Shown piece after piece: positions 44,783 through 55,085 of a stretch of DNA of 64,000 nt. How positions within the stretch are numbered: the stretch's first letter is position 1; each line of letters begins with the position of its first letter. The notes below the pieces were generated by a model, which was not told the DNA's origin, ran no database searches, and saw only the letters and a program-made list of their open reading frames with translations. Origin of the DNA: Glebionis coronaria (Eukaryota; Streptophyta; Magnoliopsida; Asterales; Asteraceae); NCBI GenBank assembly GCA_025667525.1, contig CM046875.1:292373147-292437146 (forward strand), read 5' to 3'. The position numbers and the translations under genes are program-made.

Positions 44783-47700
44783 TGTAAAACCCGCATGATT
44801 TTACCATGAATAGTACCCTTAAGATCGTACGTACTAGATTTAAACTTTCCTAATATAGTATGATTACGGTTACGTGTTAGGATTTTACGTATTACGTACG
44901 TGTTAAGTTTTTAATCACGAACACGATAAGTTTTTACTACGCACGAGCACGTAATAATTATTTGACAATAATTAATCACGAACATGCGATCATGAAATCA
45001 TGTATGTAATTAAAACATGAACTATTATTAATTACGTATATATATTTATTACGAGCGTAAATAAATATATTAGATCACGATAATTATGTAACGGGAACAC
45101 TTAAAACGCGAACACAAATAATCACGAACAATTAACTTAATATCGAGACACGGAAAAAGGTACGGGTACCCTATGTCGGCCCCCCTACCCGCGGCTACAA
45201 GGGACAAATGGGCCAAGCCCATTTGTAATTTTTACTAAAGGGGTTAAATGATTTTTACACTACTCATTTTACAATGACAGAAGATTTTAGCAAAAACCTA
45301 AAACCCTCCTCTCTTCTTCTTTGTTTGGCCGCCACCCTCAAAACACCACAAGGAGGTGGTTGTTGATCTTGGATCTTGGAATATTAGTTGGTGATCGTGT
45401 TTGTTCTTCGTCCTTTTGATCCACGAATTCGGTAAATCCTTTTAAAACCTTTTTCTTTTAATTTGATCTTTTATAAATCAAGAACATGTTATGTTTTTAC
45501 AAAAACCTAATTAAAATCACGGATATAACATGAATTGGGGTTTAATAAAATCAAAAGTATTGTTTTAAGGGGTGTTTGTTTTGGCCGCAGCCTACACCGA
45601 ACCCAAGGGGGGTTTCGGTTTGGCCATCCGACCACCACCGAGACCATATGGTCCCGGTTGGTTGGTGTGGGTCCCACGACAGCATCAAGACAAGGGGTAC
45701 CCCGATTTGGTTCGGGGTATGGTGTCGATTTCATGTCCGGTTCATGGTTTTTAGTCTAGATCCGGTTCATGGTGTATGTTAGTTTTTTTTATGTTTTATG
45801 ATCTTATGTTAAAGATTAAATTAATAAAATGACATGATTAATTTAATAAATGACTTAGGTTATTTTAATTATTAATAATCATGAAATTAATTAACCTAAG
45901 TATTTTTATATTTTAGACTTATAATTAATTATTTAAAAACCATGATTATAATTAATTAACTAACATGACTTAGGTTATATTAATAATAAATAATAATACA
46001 TGTTTTAACCTAAGTATTTAACTTTATTTAATTAAAACATGTTATAATTTAATTAAATATTTTAACCTATAGTTTAATTTAATTATATGAAATAATTATT
46101 AAACTATACATTATATCATATGACTTAGAAAATAATCATGAAAACACTTAGGCTTATATACTTAGCTTATTTAACCAGCTTATTTCTAATTATGGGAACT
46201 TTCTATTTTTAGAAACTTAATTAAATAAGGCAGCTAATCTATTTATGGAAACCTTATATTTTTAGAAACTTATTTATTTCAGGCAGCTAATCTATTTATG
46301 GAAACTTATTTAATTAAGGCAGCTGATCTATTTATGGAAACTTTCTATTTTTAGAAACTTATCTATTTTAAGCAGTAAATATATTTTTGGAAACTTTCTA
46401 TTTTTGGAAACTTTCTATTTTTGGAAACTTTCTATTTTTAGTAACTTTCTATTTTTGGAAACTTTCTATTTTTGGAAATTTTCTATTTTTGGAAACTTTC
46501 TATTTTTGGAAACTTTCTATTTTAGGAAACCTGCTATTTTTGGAAAGTTACTTATTATTAGACAGTAAGTATAATAATACATGAAATACCAGAAATACTT
46601 AATCAGATTAAACAGAATATAAGATAAATACGGTTTAAGGCTTTAAAACAATAAAACATGGTAAGAATACATAAAATAAGCTAAGACATGACATAAACTA
46701 GCTACGTATTTAGTAAGCAGATACTTATTCATGTATGTATTTATGTAGCACTAGTGATACGGAAGTAGGATTTTCTCTCAGTTCATCTTCTTCGTTCATT
46801 GGACATAAGGTACAGATTTTCGTCCTTTCAGTGACATTCTTTCCTTGTTAAGATTCCCCGTATGCAGCCAAATTTTTTCCCGTAGTATAAGTTACGTGTT
46901 TGATTGCTTATGTTTAATTAATATTACCTATAGCCATATACATGCATGACCAGTTTCACCTAGTTATGGAGTTACCATAACCATAACATTAGAGGCACTG
47001 ATGTTATGACTTCACCACGGCGGAGTGATTGTTCGTGGCGTCCCTTCAGCTTTTGGCCATTTATATTATATTTATCATGTGGGGCGTATGGGTGCATCCT
47101 AGTTACATGTTTTCAGTCGGGATTTCATGGTGAATGTGGTGTGTGCCTTGCATCCTTCACAAGGAGCTGATCCCTCCTACCCAAAAACCAGTATATAAAT
47201 TAGAGGCAGCCCCTCTAATTTCCATGATGAGGTCACCCCTCCAAGTATTCATGTACGGTGGATTTTCATGACCTATATTGGCTAATGGTAAAATATGACA
47301 AACAGTTTTTATAAGATAAACATAAGACTTTCAAACTATAAAACCAGTTTTATCAAGACTTAACCAGGTTACTCGGGACTTAGTTTTCTTCCGCTGTTAT
47401 ATGTTATATGCTTATCCTATTCATGCTTTATTGTACATCCGTGCACTGAGCGTATTTGCTCAGCTGTTTTCCTTTTCTATGTTCCCAAAATGGCAGGTAC
47501 TCAGGGACGCTCGTAGACACTAAGAATACGTGCATATGTACTGGAAGCTGTCTAGCCTTCTTTACTTTATGCATTTCCTTTCTTATGATACATTTGCTAT
47601 GGACATTGTTTAGTCCTTTCCTTTACTATACTATGTTTGTGTGTGATGAGCTTTACTTTTGGACTACCGATGTTTGATTCTGGTATTTTCCTTTTATAGT

Positions 47701-47789
47701 CAAGTAATGTTTAGACATTTTTCCTTGTATGCTTTGATGACACGCCATAATTGCATGTGACATTTCCATTATCAAAATGGGGTGTTACA
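44783..47789 (+). repeat. Chromovirus 3' LTR
   Basis: 3.0 kb from TGTAA to TTACA, a 5-bp terminal inverted repeat. The last 50 bp are identical to the remaining piece of the 5' LTR. It holds an A/T-rich tract 45780-46180, a region of imperfect repeats with CTAATCTATTTATGGAAAC (46190-46390) and a 17-bp minisatellite. The small ORFs near 45535-45782 and 47456-47677 are not supported as genes. Confidence 0.92.
46389..46548 (+). repeat. 17-bp minisatellite in chromovirus LTR
   Basis: About ten tandem copies of GGAAACTTTCTATTTTT starting at 46389, 46406, 46423 and so on, with a few substitutions. The ORF across it is only the repeat translated. Confidence 0.92.
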
Positions 47790-47790
47790 T

Positions 47791-48399
47791 AGAGTTATGT
47801 CTAGAAAATCCTGTTATACTTGTGGTAGCTTTTCACATTTAGCCTATAAGTGTGTCAATGCTTCCAAGGTCAACGCTGACAAAAGGTCAAACACTGTCAG
47901 ACCCAAAAATTTTGTGGAGCGAAGTCCACAAGTTGTTAGACCAGCCCCATTCTTTACTAAAGGGTCTAACACTTATGGACAAAGACCTTTTCAAAAGACC
48001 AATACATGGTCTAATAGGCAATGGGTTCATGCAGCAAACCCTAGGTTCAACGCTGATAAGGGTAATTTCAGCGTTGACAAGACCAAATCAAACGCTGACA
48101 TAAACGTTGCAAGACCAAATAATGGTAAATATTTGCAACCACAGGGAAAGGGGTCTAAAGCTTCTTCTAGCTTGACATGGAGACCTAAGCAAGATCAAAA
48201 CCCTAATTCTAATGGGATTTCTATGACCTGTAACAGATTTAATTATATTTCAAAGGTCATCACAAAACCAATTGGGGTTAACTGGGTGTTAAATCCAAAA
48301 AGGGATGAACAAGGTGTTGTTATGAGGACTAGGTCTGTTCTTGTTGAACAACCAAATGAATCCAAGTCTGCTCAGGCTTGGGTTCCCAAAGAAAACTAA
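47791..48399 (+). pseudogene. Copia-5 gag, C-terminal part
   Basis: Begins inside gag where the chromovirus inserted and aligns with Copia-6 from about 57287. It holds a zinc knuckle C-Y-T-C-G-S-F-S-H...C (CX2CX4HX4C) and Lys/Asn-rich sequence with three N-A-D/S-V-D units at 21-nt spacing (48055, 48076, 48097). It ends A-W-V-P-K-E-N then TAA at 48399. The pol frame overlaps the last 40 nt in the -1 frame. Confidence 0.85.
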
Positions 48400-51300
48400 T
48401 TTGTTTTCTTTATGTGCAGGGCATTCAAAAGAAGGTAAATGATTATGGCTATTGGGATAGTGGATGCTCTAGGCACATGACTGGGATGGAAGATTATCTC
48501 ACAAACTTCACTCCCATTAAGGATGGTGATAAAGTTTACTTTGGAGGCGGACATGGAACTATCACAGGCAAAGGAACTCTTCTCACCAACAATTTGCGTT
48601 TTGAAAATGTGTTTATGGTAAAAGAACTTGATTATAATCTTTTTAGTGTATCACAAGTTTGTGATAACAAAAATAAGGTTCTTTTTACTGATACTGAATG
48701 CTTGGTGTTGAGCAAGGATTTTAAAATACCAGATGAGAAATTCATTGATTATAGGACACCTAGGCATAAGGACATTTATAATGTGAATCTTAATGGAATT
48801 AGGATGAATAATAACTTGTCAAGTCTTTATGCTAAAGCTTCAGTTGATGAAAGTAATATATGGCATAGGAGACTAGGGCACATTAACTTTAAAAATATAA
48901 ACAGACTTGTGAGACATGGCTTGGTTGATGGTTTGCCTGAAAAGGCTTTCCACAATGACCACTCTTGTGTTGCATGCCTTAAAGGCAAACAACACAAGGT
49001 CTCATTTAAGTCTAAACAGGTGCACTCTAGTTCTAAACCACTTCACTTGCTGCATATGGACCTGTTTGGTCCAACTAATATAGAAAGCTTGAATGGTAAA
49101 TCTTACTGCTTTGTCATTACTGATGACTTTTCTAGGTTTACTTAGACTTTCTTTTTAGCCTTGAAAAGTGACACTTCTGATACTTTAATTAACTTTATTA
49201 ACCAAATTGAAAAGAAGACTGGTAATGAAGTTAAGATGCTTAGAAGTGACAATGGTGGTGAGTTTAGAAATAAGCTTTTGGATAATTTTTGTGCCAAGAA
49301 AGGGATTACTAGACAGTTTAGTGTTGCCAGAACCCCACAGCAAAATGGGGTTGCTGAGAGAAAGAATAGAACCCTAATTGAAGCAGCCAGGACTATGTTG
49401 GCTGATGCTCACTTTCCCATTGCTTTTTGGGCTGAGGCTGTGAATACAGCTTGTTATGTACAGAATAGAGCATTAGTCAACAAGATACATAACAAAACAC
49501 CTTATGAGTTACTTTGGGGAAGGAAACCTAATATTGGTTTTCTTAAACCTTTTGGTTGTCATGTAGTTGTGTTGCACACTAGTGATGCCTTAGGTAAATT
49601 TAGTGCTAAAGGTGATGAAGGCTACTTCATGGGTTATTCAGTGCAGAGTAAAGGATATAGGGTTTACATTAAGAAGGAAAAACGTATACTTGAAAAAGTA
49701 CATGTTAGGTTTTTAGAAAGTAAACCTAGTGATCCTGAAAGTGGTCCAAATTGGTTATTTGACTTGGAACCTCTATCTATGACTATGAATTATATGCCTG
49801 TTACTAATCCAAACATTGTGAAGGTAACTTCAGGTGTTGTGGAAGAACTAGTTGTTGATGTTTCAGGTACACATGTTAATGAAGAGGTTGGATCACAAGT
49901 ATACAAGTCATCTCCCATACTTGAGTATGTCACTATTCCCATATGGACAGATGCTTTTGCTGCTGCTGGAAAGGAAAATGGTGGTCCCCAAGTATCACCA
50001 GCTAACAACATGCATGGTCTTTGAGGCGCTGACAAAGGAAAATCTGGCGCTGACAAGACAAATTCAGGCGTTGATGGCTCAAACGTTGACAACTCTAATT
50101 TAGGCGTTGATTGTCTGAACGCTGACAACCTTGGTTTAGGCGTTGACAACTCATTTGACCATATTTTCTCTTCCAATTTTGAACAAGGTAAACCTTCAAG
50201 CAGAAATGGAGAGGTTCATACAGATATTGATGGAAGAGAGTCTGAAGAAGATATTGTTAACATGGAAATGAGATTGAAGACAATAGACTTTTTGAGAGAG
50301 GAGTTCTTACTTCTACAATGAAGGATCACCCCTCTTCTCTGATTATTGGTGATGTGATGTCTCCTGTTCAAACTAGAAGATCTCATCAGAATCTTGGAGG
50401 ATTTATTGCCAATATACACAAGAAGGTTGATACCCCTCTTGTTCAAGCATGTTTGTTTGCCTGTTTTCTGTCACAACAGGAAGCGAAGAAGATTTTTGAT
50501 GCTCTCAAAGAACCAAGTTGGGTGGAAGCAATGCCGGATGAGCTTCACCAATTTGCTATTCAGGATGTTTGGGAGTTGGTTGATTGTCCCAGATATTTCA
50601 GACCTATTGGGACAAGATGGGTTCTTAGAAACAAGAAAGATGAAAGAGGCATTGTGGTCAGAAACAAGGCACGTTTAGTGGCTCAAGGATATACACAAGA
50701 GGAATGGATAGACTATGAGGAGGTCTTTGCACCAGTTGTAAGGATTGAGGATATAAGGATATTTCTAGCCTATGCTTCCTGCATGGGCTTTACTGTCTAT
50801 CAAATGGATGTGAAGAGTGCTTTCCTTTATGGCACAATTGTTGAGGAGGTTTATGTAATGCAGCCTCCCGGTCTTGAAGATCTAGAGCATCCAGACAAGG
50901 TATATAGAGTCAAGAAAGCTATGTATGGACTTCATCAAGCCCCAAGAGCATGGTATGGCACATTGTCCACCTATCTGGTGGAAAATGGATTCAAAAGGGG
51001 CACCATAGACCAGGCCTTATTTACAAAGAAGACTGGTAAGGATGTCTTACTTGTTCAGGTTTATATGGATGAAATCATTTTTGTGTCTACAAACCCAAAG
51101 ATGAGTGAATACGTTTCCAAGCTTATGACACAGAAATTCAAGATGAGTGCAATGGGGGAGATGAACTTCTTTCTAGGGTTACAAGTTCAGTAGAAAGAAG
51201 ATGGTATCTTCATCTCTCAGGATAATATGTAGCAGAAATCTGGAAGAAGTTTGACTTTTCACCACATGAGAAAAGGGCTAGTACTCCTATGGATAGAGAA

Positions 51301-52008
51301 CATCCTTGGGGAAAAGTTGGAGATGGAAAAGATGTGGATGTCAGGCACTATAGATCAATGATTGGTTCATTGATGTATCTCATAGCCTCAAGACCTGACA
51401 TTATGTTTGTTGTGTGTGCATGTGCACGCCATCAAGTGACTCCCAAAGAGTGTCACCTTCATGCTGTCAAGAGAATCTTTAGGTATCTTAGATGTTATCC
51501 AGATCTTGGATTATGGTATCCAAAATATTCACCATTGGAGCTTATTGCATATTCAGACAGTGACTATGGTGGTGACAAATTTGATAGAAAATCCACAACT
51601 GGTGGATGTCAATTTCTTAGGAGTAGGTTGATATCTTGGCAATGCAAGAAACAAACAGTGGTGGCCAATTCTACAACTGAAGCAGAGTATGTAGCTGCAG
51701 CTGCTTGTTATGGAGAAGTCTTATGGATTCAGAACCAGCTGTTGGATTATGGGTATAATTTCATGCATACCAAGATTTTTGTAGACAATAACAGTACTTT
51801 ATGCATTATTAAAAATCTTGTACATCATTCTAAAACAAAACACATAGAAATTAGACATCATTTTATAAGAGATTGTTTTGAAAAGGGTTTAATACAACCA
51901 GATAGGGTTGACACAGAAGAAAATGTGTCTGATTTATTAACTAAACCTTTTGATACTGGAAGGTTTCAATACTTGGTAACAAGTATTGGAATGATCAATC
52001 TCACATAA
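48360..52008 (+). pseudogene. Copia-5 pol (protease-integrase-RT-RNase H)
   Basis: Protease region has Y-W-D-S-G-C-S-R-H-M, with D-S-G as the active-site variant. The pre-integrase zinc domain (H-R-R-L-G-H...C-V-A-C) and integrase D...S-D-N-G-G-E-F...G-V-A-E-R follow. RT is at 50318-51193 with Y-M-D-E where Y-V-D-D is expected, so the second catalytic Asp is Glu. RNase H is at 51289-52008, including A-Y-S-D-S-D-Y and T-E-A-E-Y. Breaks: TAG 49143 (Copia-6 has TGG), TGA 50022, a frame change 50025-50318, TAG 51191 and a deletion-type shift near 51228. Between integrase and RT lies a seven-unit 21/15-nt repeat. Confidence 0.88.
50022..50150 (+). repeat. Seven-unit 21/15-nt motif array, Copia-5
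   Basis: Units of the form (G/A)(G/A)CG(C/T)TGA(C/T) have GAC/GAT at 50031, 50052, 50073, 50088, 50109, 50124 and 50145. Spacings are 21, 21, 15, 21, 15 and 21. In the open frame of Copia-6 they encode a repeated (N/S/G)-(A/V)-D. Confidence 0.85.
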
Positions 52009-53126
52009 TATGTGTTTTGGGATCTTTTTGTAAAAGTATGTACATGATATGCATTGTTATTGGTCTTTTTGAAAAAGTTAGATTTTCCACTATATTTGTC
52101 TAACACTGACAAAGGTTATCTTAACGCTGATATGTGTTATCGTGACGTTGTCAGCAACATGTTAGTTTTGTGGTTTTTGATCTAAGTGTGCAGGTGGTGT
52201 TAGCATTGTACCATTGGATACATATTTGCATATGGATCCTTGTAGAATCAATTGGAGCATGTTTCAATTTATGGATGATGGTTGGAATATTTTTCTTCCT
52301 ATCTTGACATAAATTTTTATTTACATGCATATTATTTGGCAACTTGTGTATCACTGTTTAAGGGGAGGTTTTAGGCACCTTTAGGAATTTTGGTTATTCT
52401 TATAATACTCTTATCACAATTCTAGATTGTGTCCACAGGTGAGTATGAGTTAGTTTACTAAATCATGAGGCACTGTAGCATGAAAAGTTGACATACTATG
52501 CATGCTGCCAAGACATTTTTGGCCTAGAATTGGATGTGGTCTGTTGGGAGACTTGGGAATGCTTTATAATGGGTTTACTTGGGAGTTACAAGGAATTTTA
52601 TGAGATAACTTAGTTGTTAAGAATTTTGGTTAGCAAGGGACACTAGAGGACTGTTATGTCTATCTTGCACAAGCAAGTGTGCATAACTGGACAGTGCTTG
52701 CCGCCCTATAATAATTATCAATTTATAGGTTATCTTCACTAGGATAAATTACTTTGTTAAGGTCCTTTTTCATTTTTATTACTTTTATTTTTGGACACTG
52801 ACAAATGTTTTTCCAGCGTTGTTATGACCAATTTATACGTTGACATGGCTTTGGCAAACGTTGACAAGAATATAGCCGTTGGGCGTTGATGGGTTATTTT
52901 TGACCGTTGACACTCATTGGGACCTACCCAGTTGTTATTTTTGACAAATTTTGGGGCTGTAATTTTGGGAGTAGATAACTTTTAATTAATGCACAAGATA
53001 ACTTATTTTCTTTTCAATATTTTCATCATTATATTTTGAAAATACTTGCCTTATTTTTGACCAATCACATGTGCCTATCTCTCCTATATATTTGGCTCCT
53101 ATTTTTAAACAGGGTACTTCATATTC
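52009..53126 (+). other. Copia-5 spacer between pol and extra ORF
   Basis: No supportable ORF. It carries the same CGCTGAC/CGTTGAC-type motif in two clusters: 52108, 52129, 52150 (21-nt steps) and 52800, 52821, 52842, 52863, then 52888 and 52909. A purine word TTTAAGGGGAGG at 52357-52368 resembles a polypurine tract but is not followed by an LTR-like TG start. Confidence 0.75.
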
Positions 53127-54640
53127 TTGTCTAACACTTTTTCTCCTATAATTCATCTTTCATCAATCTTTAACAAACAACTTTCTTCAACATTGGCACC
53201 AAAGTTTAAACCAAGTGACTTGGTATTGGGATTCCGGAGTCAGCACAACATGATTGCTTATTTGGAGGCTGATGATACTTTGTTTCCACAATACACTCAG
53301 ATGTTGGCGTATTTGAATGCATCACTAATTAGGTATGCACTTTCCCATGCTCCTCTCATCCCTTCCACTCATATTAAATAATTTTGGAACACTGTTAGTT
53401 CCTCAACAATTAATAATGTGACTACATTATCAGCTATTGTTCATGGGCGTACTTGGGTGGTTACTGAAGCCTTGGTTCGCCAGGCTTTGCACCTTAATGA
53501 TGCAGAAGGTATAACTACCCTCCCCATCAATGAAATAGAACAAGGACTTCGGGCTTTGGGGTATCCTTTCCCTGATGATGGAACTTTAAATTAAAATATC
53601 ATAAACAAGAGTTTCCCCCAGCCTGGAAGTACCTCATACATGTCATACTTCAATGTTTGAGTCCCAAATGTACTGCACATAATGAAATTAACAGATCAAT
53701 TGCTAGTGCAATTGTGTGCATTACAAATGGGCAAAAGTTTAATTTTTCAAAACTGATTTTTGATGGCATGTGTAAAAACAAAGGGAATAAGATGACTTTG
53801 GCTTATCCCAGATTTTTGCAAATGGTTTTTGATGTGCAAAATTACTGCACAAGGGATCATGATGATTTTTATTTGATCCCTGTGCAAAAGAAAGCTATTT
53901 TTAGTAAGATGAACTCACCCCCTCACCGTGAATTACCCCTCACCTAGGCTATGCTTGTTGTTATTGCAGTCGCACAACCCCAACCAGACCCACAACCACA
54001 ACTTTACCCAATACCAGAACCTTTGCCTTCACCTCAACACATGGAAATAGACCAAGAATCCTTCAACACTGACATGTTAAATGTTGGCGTTGACACAAGT
54101 AATCCAAACATTGACACCTTTCCTTCACAGACCCAAATACCCCTTAACCTTCAAACAACCACCCAATCCACATCATCTTCTACCCCACCTGAATATAGGT
54201 TGCAAAAACGCCCAAGGACTACTGGAGTGTTCTCCTCTAGTGGTCCTAGCCATGTAGCAGAGAGAACCACCACCACAAGTGTGGTTGGTGCTATGGATGA
54301 GGCTGGGACTATTGGTACTCGCTTAGATGCATGCCAAGACAGTCCTAACATCTTTAAGACCTCATCCATGCCCCATGACTCTACTTTGGGAGGTCAAATA
54401 CCCATTCTAGAGGAGGGCAGATTGGAACCATACACAATGCTAGAATTAACGGCTGTCTGCATTAGCTTGCAAAAGCAAAATGCAAACCTTGTTGGGATTA
54501 AAATATAGCCAGTCTACTTAAGCGCTGACAAGAGTAAAACAAGCGTTGATAGGAAAAAAACAAACACTGACAGATCAAGCGTTGACAAGAAGAAGTCAAT
54601 CGTTGATACATTAAAGACAAGCACTGATGGAAAGATTTAG
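53127..54640 (+). pseudogene. Copia-5 additional ORF downstream of pol (aORF), broken
   Basis: Pieces at 53127-53381, about 53382-53590, 53590-53947 and 53951-54640 together make one product. They are separated by a TAA at 53379, a frame change near 53590, a stop near 53948 and a TAG at 54506. Recognisable blocks include H-N-M-I-A-Y-L, W-V-V-T-E-A-L-V-R-Q-A-L-H-L-N-D-A, P-A-W-K-Y-L-I-H-V-I-L-Q-C-L-S-P-K and I-A-S-A-I-V-C-I. From memory this matches an uncharacterised protein often annotated in Asteraceae next to copia elements. A Pro/Gln-rich C-terminal part follows. The tail after the TAG stays in frame through a six-unit 21/15-nt motif array to 54640. No ATG remains at the start. Function is unknown; an env-like role is only a guess. 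Confidence 0.7.
54521..54630 (+). repeat. Six-unit 21/15-nt motif array at the end of the aORF
   Basis: GAC/GAT codons of the motif at 54527, 54548, 54569, 54584, 54605 and 54626 give spacings 21, 21, 15, 21 and 21. All are in frame with the aORF. Confidence 0.8.
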
Positions 54641-55005
54641 TCTACGCGTATATTGTTTCTAGTTTGTTTCTAGTAAGGATAAGTTCAACTTTGTATTTTC
54701 TGTAATTATCTTTACCTAGAAGAGTTGATACGTAGACTCTTGTACAAGGCTTCTTATATCTATAAAAGAAGACCTTTAGGTTATTGTTCAATATATGTTT
54801 TCATACGTTAAACACTTTCATTGTAAGCAAGTTTGTTATCATTAATCAAGTGAAAGTTTGTTTACATCTTTGTGTGTTCTTGTTTAAGTGTTAATTCTGC
54901 ATAACACTTAGATTATCATATACATATACAAAGGTTTCTCTACGTGTATAACTTGATCTAATCTCGTATACATAAAGCTAAATCGATCTAAGTTTGGGAT
55001 CAACA
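54641..55005 (+). repeat. LTR-like segment between Copia-5 and Copia-6
   Basis: Ends GGATCAACA two bases before a tRNA-Met PBS. It holds a TATA-like CTATAAAAG (54760-54768) and A/T-rich sequence. The left boundary is unresolved because I cannot find a clear PPT plus TG start. It would serve as 3' LTR of Copia-5 and 5' LTR of Copia-6. Confidence 0.55.
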
Positions 55006-55007
55006 AG

Positions 55008-55020
55008 TGGTATCAGAGCT
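55008..55020 (+). other. Copia-6 primer-binding site, initiator tRNA-Met type
   Basis: TGGTATCAGAGCT is the usual copia PBS, 66 bases before the gag ATG. Confidence 0.9.
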
Positions 55021-55085
55021 TGTTGAGAAACTTTTGATCTTAAAGAACACAAGAACCCTAATTTTCACAAAACCCTAAAAACATC

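Larger units (their letters stand above)
10566..47789 (+). mobile_element. Chromovirus (Ty3/gypsy with chromodomain), split by nested insertions
   Basis: Parts read in order on the + strand: the last 50 bp of the 5' LTR, an initiator-Met PBS, gag with three intron-like gaps, then after a 29-kb interruption protease, RT, RNase H, integrase and chromodomain, then PPT and a full 3' LTR. Athila-3 splits it at 12070-41227, with GGCGA at 12065-12069 repeated at 41228-41232, and the gag reading frame resumes exactly at the second copy. The element itself sits in Copia-5 gag: the sequence resuming at 47790 (TAGAG) aligns base for base with Copia-6 gag near 57287. Its left part, including most of the 5' LTR, should lie left of Athila-1 outside the window. 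Confidence 0.9.
47790..55005 (+). mobile_element. Copia-5, Ty1/copia element with extra 3' ORF (left part missing)
   Basis: Order gag (C-terminal part)-protease-integrase-RT-RNase H, which is the Ty1/copia order, then about 1.1 kb of non-coding DNA, an additional ORF, and an LTR-like segment before 55005. An ORF 3' of pol is typical of SIRE/Maximus-like copias. The N-terminal gag part and 5' LTR should lie beyond the chromovirus, left of the window. Many stops and shifts show it is old. Confidence 0.88.

Noticed and set aside
45507..45782. Overlapping ORFs on both strands in the chromovirus LTR
   Set aside because: They are a GC-richer stretch open by chance in several frames, with no coding evidence.
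46387..46584. ORF with repeated F-L-E-T-F-Y-F-W units
   Set aside because: It is the translation of a 17-bp minisatellite.
52357..52368. Copia-5 polypurine tract and LTR start
   Set aside because: The purine run is not followed by TG, and an LTR from here would contain the aORF; the LTR near 54641-55005 is more plausible.
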